A stretch of 64,000 bases of DNA from Eubacterium sp. 14-2 (GCF_000403845.2 NZ_KE159567.1:938911-1002910); one strand, 5' to 3'. Numbered from the stretch's first letter, positions 29,147 to 39,333 are shown. The notes: generated by a model not told the origin, from the letters alone. Numbers and translations: made by a program.

Positions 29147-30547
29147 ATGAGGACATTTATGGATGAAAATTTTCTGCTGTCAACTTCCACTGCGGAAAAA
29201 CTCTACCATGGCACTGCAAAAAAACTGCCCATTATTGATTATCACTGCCATATCAGTCCCCGGGAAATTGCAGAGGACCGGAAATTTGAAAATATCGCCC
29301 AGATCTGGCTGGGCGGGGACCACTATAAATGGAGGGTGATGCGGGCCGGAGGGATTACCGAGGATAAAATCACCGGCGACGCGCCGGACCGGGAAAAGTT
29401 CCGGGCATTTGCAGGTGTAATGCCGAAACTTGTGGGCAATCCCATTTATCACTGGAGCCACCTGGAGCTTCAGCGGATATTCGGAATCAGGAAACCGCTG
29501 ACGCCGGAACATGCAGATGATATTTACGACTGCTGCAACGAAATACTGAAAGGATATTCTGCCCGTTCTCTCATGGACAAATTTGATGTGCGGGCCATCT
29601 GTACCACAGATGATCCCCTGGACAGCCTGGAGTACCATGAACAGATCAAGGCGGATCCCTCAATGAAAATCACAGTGCTTCCGGCCTTTCGGCCGGATCG
29701 GGCAGTGAATATTGATAAGCCGGGATTTGGAGATTATATCAGAAAACTGGCAGAAGTGACGGGGCGTGAGATTGACACAGCAGAGGATGTGGTGGAAGCC
29801 CTGAGTGAACGTATGGATTATTTCGAGGCCCATGGATGTCTGTGCGCCGATCATGGACTGGATTACTGTATGTTTGAAAAGCCTGATAAGATGACTGCAA
29901 ACAGGGCTTTTTCCATGGCCATGGAAGGGATCTGCCCGGAGCGGAAGCTGGGAGATACCTATAAGACACTGGTAACCATTGGCTGCGCTGAAAAGTATGC
30001 GCAAAAAAACTGGGTAATGCAGATTCATTTCGGATGTCTGAGGAACACCCGTAAGATTCAGTTTGAACGACTTGGGCCGGACAGCGGATATGATGCGGTC
30101 AACAGCCGGTCCGGTGTGGAGCATGTGGCGCCTCTTCTGAATGAGTTTGAGGAACATGGCAGCCTGCCCAAAACCATTCTCTATTCTCTGAATCCTGCAG
30201 ATAATACGGCCCTTGCCACCATTATGGCATGTTTTCAGGGCGGAGGTATTCCTGGAAAAATCCAGCAGGGAAGCGCCTGGTGGTTTAATGATAACCGGCA
30301 TGGAATGCGCAGCCAGCTGACTGAACTGGCTGCCAACGGGGTGTTGGGCTGTTTTGTGGGAATGCTGACAGATTCCCGTTCTTTCTTAAGTTATACCCGT
30401 CATGAATATTTTCGCCGGGTGCTCTGCGAGCTTTTGGGAGAATGGGTGGAAAGCGGCCAGTATCCTGCTGAGGAAAAGGAGCTGGAGCAGCTTGTCCGGA
30501 ATCTGTGTTACCAGAATACCTGTGATTATTTCGGATTTAAGGTGTAA
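29147..30547 (+). CDS. uxaC: Glucuronate/galacturonate isomerase
   Basis: 466 residues, standard for UxaC of the amidohydrolase superfamily. YHCHISPREI at residues ~30-40 carries metal-binding His. It converts D-glucuronate to D-fructuronate (and galacturonate to tagaturonate). Only the glucuronate branch (mannonate) genes follow, which indicates glucuronate as main input. 15 bases after uxuA. Confidence 0.97.
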   Translation: MRTFMDENFLLSTSTAEKLYHGTAKKLPIIDYHCHISPREIAEDRKFENIAQIWLGGDHYKWRVMRAGGITEDKITGDAPDREKFRAFAGVMPKLVGNPIYHWSHLELQRIFGIRKPLTPEHADDIYDCCNEILKGYSARSLMDKFDVRAICTTDDPLDSLEYHEQIKADPSMKITVLPAFRPDRAVNIDKPGFGDYIRKLAEVTGREIDTAEDVVEALSERMDYFEAHGCLCADHGLDYCMFEKPDKMTANRAFSMAMEGICPERKLGDTYKTLVTIGCAEKYAQKNWVMQIHFGCLRNTRKIQFERLGPDSGYDAVNSRSGVEHVAPLLNEFEEHGSLPKTILYSLNPADNTALATIMACFQGGGIPGKIQQGSAWWFNDNRHGMRSQLTELAANGVLGCFVGMLTDSRSFLSYTRHEYFRRVLCELLGEWVESGQYPAEEKELEQLVRNLCYQNTCDYFGFKV

Positions 30548-30609
30548 TGGGAAATATTATGAAAATCAATGTTTATACGCGTTAATTTAAGCAGAAAGGA
30601 ACAGAGTTT

Positions 30610-31455
30610 ATGTTGGAATTACCATTGAATACAGATTTTACCCATAAGGTTGTGGTGGTGACCGGAGCCGGCGGCGTGCTCTGCGGCACCATGGCCAGAG
30701 CCTTTGCACAGGCCGGAGCAAAAGTAGCGGCACTGGACCTGAATCAGGAAGCTGTGGAGAAGCTGGCAGAAGAAGTTCAGGCGGAAGGTTTTATTTTAAG
30801 GGGCTACCGGGCAAACGTGTTGGAAGCAGAGGAACTGGAAGAGATTCATCAGCAGATTCTTTCAGATCTTGGTCCATGTGATATTCTGGTCAACGGGGCG
30901 GGAGGAAACAATCCCCGTGCCACTACGGACAATGAATATCATCATGAGCGTACGGAGGGCCAGAAGACATTTTTTGACCTGGAACCCAACGGAGTGGACT
31001 TTGTATTTAAGCTGAATTTTCAGGGAACCCTGCTTCCCACCCAGGTATTTGCCAGAGATATGGCAGAGCGGAAGTCCGGTTGCATTCTGAATGTTTCTTC
31101 CATGAATGCATATGTACCGCTGACCAAAATACCTGCCTATTCCGGAGCAAAAGCGGCGGTATCTAACTTTACCCAGTGGCTTGCCACTCATTTTGCAGGA
31201 ACAGGAATCCGCTGCAATGCCATTGCGCCGGGATTTCTGCTGTCGAACCAGAACCGGGCCCTGCTGTTTCAGGAGGACGGTACGCCTACGCCCCGTACCA
31301 GTAAAATTCTGGCCGGCACACCCATGAGACGGTTTGTAGAGGGAGAAGAACTGCTGGGAGCAGTATTTTTCCTGTGTGATGACTGTGCGGCCAGTGCAAT
31401 TACCGGAGTGGTGCTGCCCATTGACGGGGGATATTCAGCTTATTCCGGAGTGTGA
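30610..31455 (+). CDS. SDR-family oxidoreductase, likely fructuronate reductase
   Basis: 281 residues. Rossmann glycine motif VVVTGAGGVLCGTM at the N-terminus and the SDR catalytic YSGAKAAV (Tyr-x3-Lys) about residue 177. In this position it should reduce D-fructuronate to D-mannonate; SDR enzymes such as B. subtilis YjmF have this job instead of UxuB. The specific substrate is inferred from the operon. Confidence 0.85.
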   Translation: MLELPLNTDFTHKVVVVTGAGGVLCGTMARAFAQAGAKVAALDLNQEAVEKLAEEVQAEGFILRGYRANVLEAEELEEIHQQILSDLGPCDILVNGAGGNNPRATTDNEYHHERTEGQKTFFDLEPNGVDFVFKLNFQGTLLPTQVFARDMAERKSGCILNVSSMNAYVPLTKIPAYSGAKAAVSNFTQWLATHFAGTGIRCNAIAPGFLLSNQNRALLFQEDGTPTPRTSKILAGTPMRRFVEGEELLGAVFFLCDDCAASAITGVVLPIDGGYSAYSGV

Positions 31456-31521
31456 GAACTTTCCGGGACGATTAAGAAATAACAGAATCAGAAGGCTTAG
31501 ACATGAGATTGGAGAAATAGT

Positions 31522-32163
31522 ATGAATGAATTTAACCGGAAAATATCAGAAATCGGCATTGTGCCGGTGATTAAACTGAACCACCCCGAACGGGATGCGG
31601 CGTCTCTGGCAAGAGCCCTGTGTGCGGGAGGAGTGCCTGTGGCAGAGGTGACGTTCCGTGCAGCAGGGGCAGACAAAGCCATCCGGCTGATGAAAGAGGC
31701 CTGTCCGGAAATGACAGTGGGAGCAGGTACGGTTACCACAAAAGAACAGATTGATGATGTGCTTGCGGCCGGCGGAGAGTTTATTGTCAGCCCCGGATAT
31801 GACCAGGAACTGGTGGATTATGCTGCAAAAAAGAAGGTTCCCATCTTTCCGGGCTGCACCACGCCTACCGATTACCATGCAGCATTAAAATCAGGACTGG
31901 AACTGATTAAATTCTTTCCGGCAGAACAGTCCGGAGGCCTTCCCAAAATCAAGGCCATGAGCGCGCCCTTTCCCATGTTCAAAGTGATGCCCACCGGGGG
32001 AATTTCTCTGAAAAATCTGGAGGAATATATGGAAGCTCCGGTAGTTGCCGCCTGCGGCGGTTCTTACATGGTAACTGAGGAGCTGATTGACAGCCAGAAC
32101 TGGGAAGAAATCACAAAATTATGCAAAAAGTCACGTAAAATCATAGAGGAGGCGCGAGGATAA
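31522..32163 (+). CDS. eda: KDPG aldolase (2-keto-3-deoxy-6-phosphogluconate)
   Basis: 213 residues. Class I aldolase barrel with GTVTTKEQIDDVLAAGGEF and the Schiff-base lysine in IKFFPAEQSGG. It splits KDPG to pyruvate and glyceraldehyde-3-phosphate, closing the pathway. Its TAA stop overlaps the ATG of the kinase gene (TAATG), showing coupling. Confidence 0.94.
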   Translation: MNEFNRKISEIGIVPVIKLNHPERDAASLARALCAGGVPVAEVTFRAAGADKAIRLMKEACPEMTVGAGTVTTKEQIDDVLAAGGEFIVSPGYDQELVDYAAKKKVPIFPGCTTPTDYHAALKSGLELIKFFPAEQSGGLPKIKAMSAPFPMFKVMPTGGISLKNLEEYMEAPVVAACGGSYMVTEELIDSQNWEEITKLCKKSRKIIEEARG

Positions 32164-33185
32164 TGGCAAAAGTAATTACATTTGGAGAAATTATGCTGCG
32201 TCTGGCGCCGGAAGGATACTATCGTTTTTTTCAGAATGACCGTATGCAGGCCACGTTTGGCGGCGGTGAAGCCAATGTGGCGGTGTCTCTGGCCAATTAC
32301 GGGGTGGACACAGCATTTGTAACGAAGCTGCCGGAACATGCGGTGGGTCAGGCAGCCGTAAACAGTCTGCGGCAGTATGGGGTAGATACCTCAATGATTG
32401 TCCGCGGCGGAGAGCGGGTGGGAATTTATTTTCTGGAGAAGGGAGCTTCTCAGCGGGGCTCCGTATGTATTTATGACCGGGCCCATTCCGCTGTCCAGAC
32501 AGCCGCACCCTCAGACTTTGACTGGAAATCCATTTTCCAGGGAGCAAAGTGGTTTCACTTTACCGGAATTACGCCGGCCCTTGGGAAAAATGTTACGGAA
32601 ATCTGCCGGGAGGCCTGCAAAGAAGCCAGAGCCCAGGGGGTGAAGATCTCCTGCGATTTGAATTACCGGGGGAAACTCTGGAGCCGGGAAGAGGCCCGGA
32701 CAGCCATGACTGAACTCTGCCAGTATGTGGATGTGTGTATTTCCAATGAAGAGGACGCCAAAGACGTATTTGGCATAGAGGCGGAACATACGGATATTTA
32801 CGGTGGAAAGCTGAACAAAGAAGGCTATAAAAGCGTGGCAAAACAGCTGGCGGACAGATTTGGATTTGAGAAGGTGGCCATTACGCTGCGCACCTCCATT
32901 TCAGCCAGTGACAACGATTGGGCTGCCATGCTTTACGACGGGGAACATTATTGTTTCTCCAGAGAATATCATCTCCACATTACCGACCGGGTAGGAGGCG
33001 GAGACAGCTTCGGCGGCGGACTGATTTATGGGCTGCTGAATGGAAAGAACACACAGGAAGCGGTGGAATTTGCAGTGGCGGCTTCCGCATTGAAGCATTC
33101 CATAGAAGGAGATTATAATCTTGTGTCGGTTTCAGAGGTGGAAAAACTGGCCGGCGGAGATGGCTCCGGACGGGTGCAGAGGTAA
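32163..33185 (+). CDS. kdgK: 2-keto-3-deoxygluconate kinase
   Basis: 340 residues, PfkB/ribokinase family. Start FGEIMLRLAPEGYYRF is typical of KdgK, and the C-terminal anion hole DRVGGGDSFGGGLIYG contains the catalytic Asp. It phosphorylates KDG to KDPG, and the preceding gene then cleaves this. Last gene of the operon, with a terminator 15 bases after. Confidence 0.94.
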   Translation: MAKVITFGEIMLRLAPEGYYRFFQNDRMQATFGGGEANVAVSLANYGVDTAFVTKLPEHAVGQAAVNSLRQYGVDTSMIVRGGERVGIYFLEKGASQRGSVCIYDRAHSAVQTAAPSDFDWKSIFQGAKWFHFTGITPALGKNVTEICREACKEARAQGVKISCDLNYRGKLWSREEARTAMTELCQYVDVCISNEEDAKDVFGIEAEHTDIYGGKLNKEGYKSVAKQLADRFGFEKVAITLRTSISASDNDWAAMLYDGEHYCFSREYHLHITDRVGGGDSFGGGLIYGLLNGKNTQEAVEFAVAASALKHSIEGDYNLVSVSEVEKLAGGDGSGRVQR

Positions 33186-33199
33186 AAGGTACGGTTTGG

Positions 33200-33228
33200 C
33201 CGGGAGGTAAATATCTCCCGGTTTTTTT
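33200..33228 (+). terminator. Terminator of the hexuronide operon
   Basis: CCGGGAG and CTCCCGG with an 8-base loop, then seven T. Its T-run begins a palindromic repeat element. Confidence 0.9.
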
Positions 33229-33375
33229 ATTCTACAGGAAATTCCTCTGGATTTCCTGTAGAATAAAAGACAATTATCACACTGCGGCGGAAATGATGCG
33301 CAGCTCGCGGGGTTGATGTTTATTGCTGCGCAATCCGCTTGCGCGCGGAGAATGCGCATAGCGCATTCTTTTTTA
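33225..33375. repeat. Palindromic repeat element, copy 1 (full length)
   Basis: Two 18-base arms (33225-33242 and 33251-33268, TATTCTACAGGAAAT) and then a GC-rich tail with ATTGCTGCGCAATCCGC, a run of GCGC steps and a hairpin at the end. The tail resembles that of copy 3 at 61784. Confidence 0.7.
33350..33374 (+). terminator. Hairpin with T-run inside repeat copy 1
   Basis: GAATGCGC-ATA-GCGCATTC followed by six T; could insulate the MarR operon from the hexuronide operon. Confidence 0.75.
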
Positions 33376-33457
33376 TTTCGCAATTTCCTGGTGTTCGCAA
33401 AACACCCATGTTTTATCATATCTGGCAGCAATGGCTGCAAATTTCATAAATTGTTTC

Positions 33458-33485
33458 TTGACAATATAATTAATCTGCATATAAT
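33458..33485 (+). promoter_or_regulatory. Promoter of the marR-ABC exporter operon
   Basis: Perfect TTGACA at 33458-33463 and perfect TATAAT at 33480-33485 with 16 bases between. Confidence 0.85.
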
Positions 33486-33494
33486 AGTTCCATA

Positions 33495-33517
33495 TAAAAC
33501 AATTAAAATTTGTTTTA
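33495..33517 (+). promoter_or_regulatory. Putative MarR operator
   Basis: TAAAACAA, 7 bases, TTGTTTTA: a perfect inverted repeat between the -10 box and the ribosome site, well placed for repression by the MarR protein it precedes. Confidence 0.65.
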
Positions 33518-33534
33518 AGGAGGCGCACTATGAA

Positions 33535-34035
33535 ATGAACCGAAAGGATATGCTTGGTTTTCAGATAAAAACTCTGGATAATCTGTTTTTCCGGAATATG
33601 ATTGCATACGAAGCCAGTCAGAGAGGCATGGATGAAGTGACCGTTATGCATGGCTGGATTCTGGGATTTCTGTTTGAAAATTCCGAAAGGGAAATTTTTC
33701 AGAAAGATATTGAAACAGAATTTTCCATTGCCAGATCCACCGTTACCAGTATTGTAAAGCTGATGGAGAAAAAAGGATATATCTGCCGGGAATCCGTGGA
33801 GCAGGATGCCCGTTTAAAGAAACTGGTGCTGACAGAAAAAGGCAGAAAGATTCATGAGCAGCATATCGGGTACGTTGATATACTGGAAGAAAGGTGTAAA
33901 CGGAACATCACTCAGGAAGAACTGGAAGCATTTCAGGCAGTGGCGGAAAAACTGAAGCGGAACCTGGAGGAAGATATTGCGCGCAGCTGTTCACGACTTT
34001 GCAATTTTGACGGAAAACCGGAACAGACACGATGA
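33535..34035 (+). CDS. MarR family transcriptional regulator
   Basis: 166 residues from the ATG at 33535. The ribosome site AAGGAGG is 11 bases before it. An ATG six bases from the site (33530) makes only a two-codon open frame (ATG AAA TGA) and overlaps the real start. Winged helix: QKDIETEFSIARSTVTSIVKLMEKKGYI with the wing ESVEQDARLKKLVLTEKG. Probably represses the two ABC genes downstream. The last ~50 bases overlap upstream extensions of the ABC frame. Confidence 0.9.
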   Translation: MNRKDMLGFQIKTLDNLFFRNMIAYEASQRGMDEVTVMHGWILGFLFENSEREIFQKDIETEFSIARSTVTSIVKLMEKKGYICRESVEQDARLKKLVLTEKGRKIHEQHIGYVDILEERCKRNITQEELEAFQAVAEKLKRNLEEDIARSCSRLCNFDGKPEQTR

Positions 34036-34063
34036 TTTTATGACAGAAAAAGGAGGGACAGAA

Positions 34064-35815
34064 ATGGTAAAAACAATTTTGGGACAGGTAAAGGAGTTTA
34101 AGAAAGATTCCTTTATAACGCCTGTCTGCATGATTCTGGAAGTGATTATGGAAATGCTCATACCGCTGTTAATGGCAGCTATTATTGACAACGGTGTGGA
34201 AAAAGGGGATATGAGTTATATTTACAAAACAGGGGCTGTCATGCTGGTGCTGGCGGCGCTGGGACTGCTGGCAGGCATGATGGGAGCAAAATATGGAGCC
34301 AGTGCCTCCACAGGCCTGGCAAAAAATCTGAGAACCGCCATGTTTGACAATATTCAGACTTTTTCTTTTGCCAATATTGACAAATTTTCCACAGCGGGTC
34401 TTGTGACACGTCTGACAACAGATGTTACCAATATACAGAATGCTTATCAGATGATCCTGCGTCTGTGCGTGCGTGCGCCCATCAGCATGATAACCGCCAT
34501 GATAATGGCATTTCTGATTAATGCAAAACTGGCAAGTATTTATCTGATTGCCGTAATTCTGCTGGGAGTCTGCCTGTTTCTGATTATGAGTAAAGCCGTC
34601 AGATATTTTAAGGAAATATTTCCCAGGTATGATGATCTGAATGCCAGCGTGCAGGAAAATGTGTCGGCTATCCGGGTGGTGAAAGCCTATGTGCGGGAAG
34701 AGTATGAAAATGAGAAATTTACCAGAGCCAGCGGCAATATTTACAACATGTTTACCAAAGCAGAGAATATCCTGACCTGGAATGCCCCGCTGATGCAGGT
34801 GGCTGTCTATGGCTGTATTCTGGCCATAAGCTGGCTGGGAGCCAAAATGATTATTGCCGACGGGCTGACTACCGGGCAGCTTATGAGTCTGCTGACGTAC
34901 TGTATGAATATCCTTATGAGCCTGATGATGCTTTCCATGATTTTTGTTATGGTAACCATGAGTATGGCCAGTGCAGAGCGTATCGCGGAAGTCATCAGCG
35001 AAACCAGCAGCCTGACCAACCCGGAACACCCCATTACAGAAGTACCGGATGGAGGGATCGTCTTTGAACATGTGGATTTTGCCTACAGTGCGGAGAGTGA
35101 AGAGCCGGTGTTAAAGGACATAAATCTGGAAATTCGGGCAGGAGAGACCATTGGGATTATCGGAGGCACCGGCAGCGCCAAATCCAGTCTGGTGAATCTG
35201 ATCAGCCGTCTTTATGATGTAACTGCCGGAACTGTGTCAGTGGGAGGAATCAATGTAAAAGAGTATGATATGGAATCCCTGCGGAATCAGGTGTCGGTGG
35301 TACTCCAGAAAAATGTGCTGTTTTCCGGCACCATATTGGAAAATCTCCGATGGGGTGATAAAAATGCCACGAAAGAAGACTGCGTGCGGGTGTGCAAAAT
35401 GGCCTGTGCCCATGAATTTATTGAACAGTTTCCCGAAGGATATGATACATATATCGAACAGGGAGGAAGCAATGTATCCGGCGGGCAGAAGCAGCGTCTC
35501 TGTATTGCAAGGGCTTTGCTGAAAAAGCCGAAAATTCTGATTCTGGATGATTCTACCAGTGCAGTGGATACGGCCACCGACAGTAAAATCCGGCAGGCAT
35601 TTGCCACGGAAATTCCGGATACCACGAAACTGATTATTGCCCAGCGTGTTTCCAGTGTACAGAATGCAGACCGGATTATCGTGATGGAGAACGGAAGTGT
35701 GGCCGATTTCGGTACCCATGAAGAATTGCTGAACAGCAGCGAAATCTACCGGGATGTTTATGAGTCTCAGACAGGAGGCGGCGGAGATTTCGATCAGCAG
35801 GGAGGTGACAGATAA
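34064..35815 (+). CDS. ABC exporter subunit with degenerate ATP site
   Basis: 583 residues from ATG 34064 (AAAGGAGG upstream). Six-helix membrane domain followed by the ATPase domain. Walker A reads GGTGSAKSS (Ala for Gly), and after Walker B the residue is D (LILDDSTSAVD) instead of the catalytic E; signature NVSGGQKQR. This is the usual non-catalytic half of heterodimeric multidrug exporters. Its partner follows with one-base overlap. Confidence 0.93.
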   Translation: MVKTILGQVKEFKKDSFITPVCMILEVIMEMLIPLLMAAIIDNGVEKGDMSYIYKTGAVMLVLAALGLLAGMMGAKYGASASTGLAKNLRTAMFDNIQTFSFANIDKFSTAGLVTRLTTDVTNIQNAYQMILRLCVRAPISMITAMIMAFLINAKLASIYLIAVILLGVCLFLIMSKAVRYFKEIFPRYDDLNASVQENVSAIRVVKAYVREEYENEKFTRASGNIYNMFTKAENILTWNAPLMQVAVYGCILAISWLGAKMIIADGLTTGQLMSLLTYCMNILMSLMMLSMIFVMVTMSMASAERIAEVISETSSLTNPEHPITEVPDGGIVFEHVDFAYSAESEEPVLKDINLEIRAGETIGIIGGTGSAKSSLVNLISRLYDVTAGTVSVGGINVKEYDMESLRNQVSVVLQKNVLFSGTILENLRWGDKNATKEDCVRVCKMACAHEFIEQFPEGYDTYIEQGGSNVSGGQKQRLCIARALLKKPKILILDDSTSAVDTATDSKIRQAFATEIPDTTKLIIAQRVSSVQNADRIIVMENGSVADFGTHEELLNSSEIYRDVYESQTGGGGDFDQQGGDR

Positions 35816-37794
35816 TGGCAGGAACAGAAAAAACAGAAATGGTTAAAAATCAGGAAAACAGGAAGAATTCCGGGCCTCAGCCCAAAGGGCCGGGAAGGAG
35901 AGGGCCCAGGGGCCCGAAACCGAAGATTAAGAATCCCGGAAAACTCTTTGCCAGACTGATGAAATATATTTTTGCAAATTACAGATTTCATCTGATCTTT
36001 GTACTGGCGGGCATTCTTGTGGGCGTGTTTGCCAATGTACGGGGAACCCTGTTTATGCAGACGCTGATAGATGATTACATTCTGCCCATGATCGGCACAG
36101 AAAATCCGGATTTCGGCCCTCTGGCAGCAGCCATCGGCCAGGTGGGCATGATTTATGGCGTGGGAGCCCTTTTTACCTGGGCATACAGCCGGGTAATGGT
36201 AAAAGTAACACAGGGAACGCTGCGCAGTCTCAGAGATGAGATGTTTACCCATATGGAGAGCCTTCCTGTGAAATACTTTGATACCCATTCCCATGGCGAT
36301 ATTATGTCAGTCTATACCAATGACATCGACACCCTGCGCCAGATGATCAGCCAGAGCCTGCCTCAGCTTTTATCCAGTATTATCATGGTTGTGAGCGTTC
36401 TGGCCAGCATGATGATTCTGAATGTGCCTCTGACCGTTGTAACTCTGTTTATGGTGGCGGTGATGCTTTTTGCCACCAAAACCTTTGCCGGAAAGAGCGG
36501 TAAATATTTTATTGCCCAGCAGAAAGACCTGGGAAAAGTCAACGGGTATATTGAGGAAATGATGGAAGGGCAGAAAGTGGTAAAGGTATTCTGCCACGAG
36601 GAGGAGAGTAAAAAGCATTTTCAGGAACTGAATGACGAGCTGTTTGCAAGTGCCAACAATGCAAATAAATTTGCAAATATGCTGGGCCCGGTGAATCTGC
36701 AGCTTGGAAATATGAGTTATGTGGTCTGCGCTGTGGTGGGCGGAATTCTGGCCCTGAACCATACAGGTGGATTTACCCTGGGAGGCCTTGCCAGCTTCCT
36801 GACCTTTAACCGGAGCTTTAATATGCCCATCAACCAGGTGAGCCAGCAGTTAAACAGCGTGGTAATGGCGCTGGCGGGAGCAGAGCGTATATTTGCCCTG
36901 CTGGATGAAAAACCGGAAACAGATAATGGATATGTAACGCTGGTCAATGCCAGAAAGGAAAACGGTGTTCTGACAGAGTCCGGACAGCGGACGGGACTTT
37001 GGGCCTGGAAACATTTCCATCAGGCAGAAGGCACCACCGATTATATTGAACTGACCGGAGACGTGGTGTTCGATGACGTGGACTTTGGGTATAATCCTGA
37101 CAAAATTGTGCTTCACAATGTAAAAATGTTTGCAAACGCGGGACAGAAAATAGCATTTGTAGGCTCTACCGGAGCAGGAAAAACCACGATAACCAACCTG
37201 ATTAACCGTTTTTATGATATTCAGGACGGGAAAATCCGCTACGACGGAATCAATATCAATAAAATCAGAAAGGCAGATTTGCGGCGTTCTCTTGGCATCG
37301 TGTTGCAGGATACCCATCTTTTTACCAATACGGTTATGGAAAATATCCGTTATGGGAAACTGGACGCCACAGATGAGGAAGTCATTGCCGCTGCCAGACT
37401 GGCCAATGCGGATCAGTTTATCCGCAGGCTGCCGGAAGGCTATCAGACCATGCTGACCGGAGACGGAGCCAATCTGAGTCAGGGACAGAGGCAGCTTCTG
37501 GCCATTGCCAGAGCGGCGGTGGCAGACCCGCCGGTGCTGATTCTGGATGAGGCTACCAGTTCCATTGATACCAGAACAGAGCGTCTGGTACAGGATGGCA
37601 TGGATAAACTGATGAAAGGCAGAACTACCTTTGTGATTGCCCACAGGCTTTCCACTGTAAAAAACAGCGACTGTATTATGGTGCTGGAGCAGGGAAGGAT
37701 CATTGAGCGGGGCACCCATAACGACCTGATTGCCCAACAGGGCAGATATTATCAGCTCTATACAGGAAAAACTCCGGGACTGGCTGCAGAATAA
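35815..37794 (+). CDS. ABC exporter subunit with canonical ATP site
   Basis: 659 residues. A basic, Pro/Gly-rich N-terminus (RKNSGPQPKGPGRRGPRGP) precedes six membrane helices. The ATPase has a canonical Walker A GSTGAGKTT, LILDEATSSID with catalytic Glu, and signature LSQGQRQ. Pairs with the upstream subunit; substrate (drug, lipid or peptide) cannot be inferred beyond MarR control. ATG at 35815 overlaps the partner's stop. Confidence 0.94.
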   Translation: MAGTEKTEMVKNQENRKNSGPQPKGPGRRGPRGPKPKIKNPGKLFARLMKYIFANYRFHLIFVLAGILVGVFANVRGTLFMQTLIDDYILPMIGTENPDFGPLAAAIGQVGMIYGVGALFTWAYSRVMVKVTQGTLRSLRDEMFTHMESLPVKYFDTHSHGDIMSVYTNDIDTLRQMISQSLPQLLSSIIMVVSVLASMMILNVPLTVVTLFMVAVMLFATKTFAGKSGKYFIAQQKDLGKVNGYIEEMMEGQKVVKVFCHEEESKKHFQELNDELFASANNANKFANMLGPVNLQLGNMSYVVCAVVGGILALNHTGGFTLGGLASFLTFNRSFNMPINQVSQQLNSVVMALAGAERIFALLDEKPETDNGYVTLVNARKENGVLTESGQRTGLWAWKHFHQAEGTTDYIELTGDVVFDDVDFGYNPDKIVLHNVKMFANAGQKIAFVGSTGAGKTTITNLINRFYDIQDGKIRYDGININKIRKADLRRSLGIVLQDTHLFTNTVMENIRYGKLDATDEEVIAAARLANADQFIRRLPEGYQTMLTGDGANLSQGQRQLLAIARAAVADPPVLILDEATSSIDTRTERLVQDGMDKLMKGRTTFVIAHRLSTVKNSDCIMVLEQGRIIERGTHNDLIAQQGRYYQLYTGKTPGLAAE

Positions 37795-37799
37795 AAAAG

Positions 37800-37828
37800 T
37801 GGAAATTTTGTGAAAAATGAGGTATAAT
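37800..37828 (+). promoter_or_regulatory. Promoter-like element before the chemoreceptor gene
   Basis: TGGAAA at 37800 and TATAAT at 37823 with a 17-base spacer; weak -35. A second TATAATCTGCAC copy lies 58 bases on at 37881. Confidence 0.45.
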
Positions 37829-37983
37829 CTCCACGGAAGAGGGACCCCTGGTGCAAAAAGGCAGGTACAGCCGGAAACAGTATAATCTGCACTGAGGGAG
37901 AGCCCTGAATATGAAAAAGCAGTACAGAAAGGTAATGATATTGCCTGAATGGGCACGGGTTACCGGTTCGGGAGGAGAAGAAA

Positions 37984-39294
37984 GTGCAGAAGACAGAAAA
38001 AAGCAGAAAACTGTTGGGAGCTGCCCTTGGCGTAGCGGCAGTGTTTATTTTGATTATCGGAGGAAGTGCGATAGGCATCCTTCAGCTTGTTTCAAAGGGA
38101 AAAATGTCAGTTTTTCACGGGATGATGGCACTGATTGCCGTTGACATTGCTGTCCTGGTAATTGTACTGGCTGCAGGAAAAAGGCTGTATGACCGGATAC
38201 ACAGTATCGTGGGGAATCTTGGAAAGATTGCAGACGGAAGCCTGACCCTGGAAGACAACAAACTGGCGGAGCGGGGAGATGAACTGGGAGAAATGGTACG
38301 TTCCATGAATACCCTGGTGGTATCTTTTGCCCGGCTGATTACCAGTGTGAAAAATGCCGCAGACTCTCTGACAGAGGTATCGGAAGATTTTGACGATTCT
38401 TTCCGAAACCTGACAGCCGCCATGGAAATTGTGGGAAAAGAAGTAGATTCTATCGGGGAAAATACCGTTTCTCAGGCAGAGCGGACACAGGACATCAGCC
38501 TTCAGATTACAGAGATGAGCCATGCGATAGATGTAATTGCCGAAAATGTGGGAATGCTGACCCAAAGTGCGGATACCGTAAAAAACTGCAGTGAGACAGC
38601 CGAAAAGATTATGGGAGATCTGGTTTCTATTAACCGGACCAGCAGCCAGGCTATTTCAGAAGTAAGGGCCCAGACAGATGTGACCAATCAGTCGGCCATG
38701 CAGATTCGTACTGTTACGGAGATTATTGCGGGTATTTCCAGCCAGACCAATCTTCTGGCACTGAATGCCAGTATTGAGGCGGCAAGAGCCGGAGAACAGG
38801 GTAGAGGATTTGCAGTGGTGGCAGAAGAAATCCGCACACTGGCAGACCAGTCCAGAGAATCGTCGGAGCAGATTAATAATATTGTAAATGAACTGATTCA
38901 GAACTCCAATGTCAGTGTGGATATTACTCAGAAGGTCACCGAAGCCTTTACCAGACAGACGGAGAAAATACAGGAGACGAAAGGAATTTTCACTTCACTG
39001 AATCAGGAAATTGAGCAGGTAGGGGAAGTGATCGGCGGTATTGCCTCAGAGGTAACCGGGCTGAAAAATTCCAAAGATACCATAGAAGACGGAGTATCTG
39101 ACCTGACCCGGTCTGCAGAGTCCAATACAAAAAGTGCGCAGGATACGCTGGAATCCATGGAAGAATTTAAGGAAATTGTGGAAAAATGTAAATCATCCAC
39201 GGAACAGATTCAGGCAGTATCCAAAGAACTGATTGAAGATATCCATAAATTTGATATCAGAAAACTGAAAGAAGAAGTCCGGGAAATTTTGTAA
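37984..39294 (+). CDS. Methyl-accepting chemotaxis-type protein, no sensor domain
   Basis: 436 residues from a GTG start with GGAGGAG nine bases upstream. Two membrane helices (about 11-32 and 45-66) are separated by only a few residues, so there is no periplasmic sensing domain. A HAMP-like region follows, then a long coiled signalling domain with the conserved tip [18 protein letters not shown]. No flagellar or che gene is seen in the window. It may respond to membrane or cytosolic state, or dock with other receptors. Terminator follows. Confidence 0.88.
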   Translation: MQKTEKSRKLLGAALGVAAVFILIIGGSAIGILQLVSKGKMSVFHGMMALIAVDIAVLVIVLAAGKRLYDRIHSIVGNLGKIADGSLTLEDNKLAERGDELGEMVRSMNTLVVSFARLITSVKNAADSLTEVSEDFDDSFRNLTAAMEIVGKEVDSIGENTVSQAERTQDISLQITEMSHAIDVIAENVGMLTQSADTVKNCSETAEKIMGDLVSINRTSSQAISEVRAQTDVTNQSAMQIRTVTEIIAGISSQTNLLALNASIEAARAGEQGRGFAVVAEEIRTLADQSRESSEQINNIVNELIQNSNVSVDITQKVTEAFTRQTEKIQETKGIFTSLNQEIEQVGEVIGGIASEVTGLKNSKDTIEDGVSDLTRSAESNTKSAQDTLESMEEFKEIVEKCKSSTEQIQAVSKELIEDIHKFDIRKLKEEVREIL

Positions 39295-39333
39295 TATTCC
39301 TGCAGAGCAGGAAAGGGCCGGAACGGAAGAGAG

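Noticed and set aside
34169-35071. 300-codon minus-strand frame under the ABC exporter
   Set aside because: Antisense to a well-supported gene, His/Gln-rich composition typical of shadows.
37823-37900. Duplicated TATAATCT-CAC leader segments as an insertion
   Set aside because: Only about 12 bases agree; too short to claim a repeat element.
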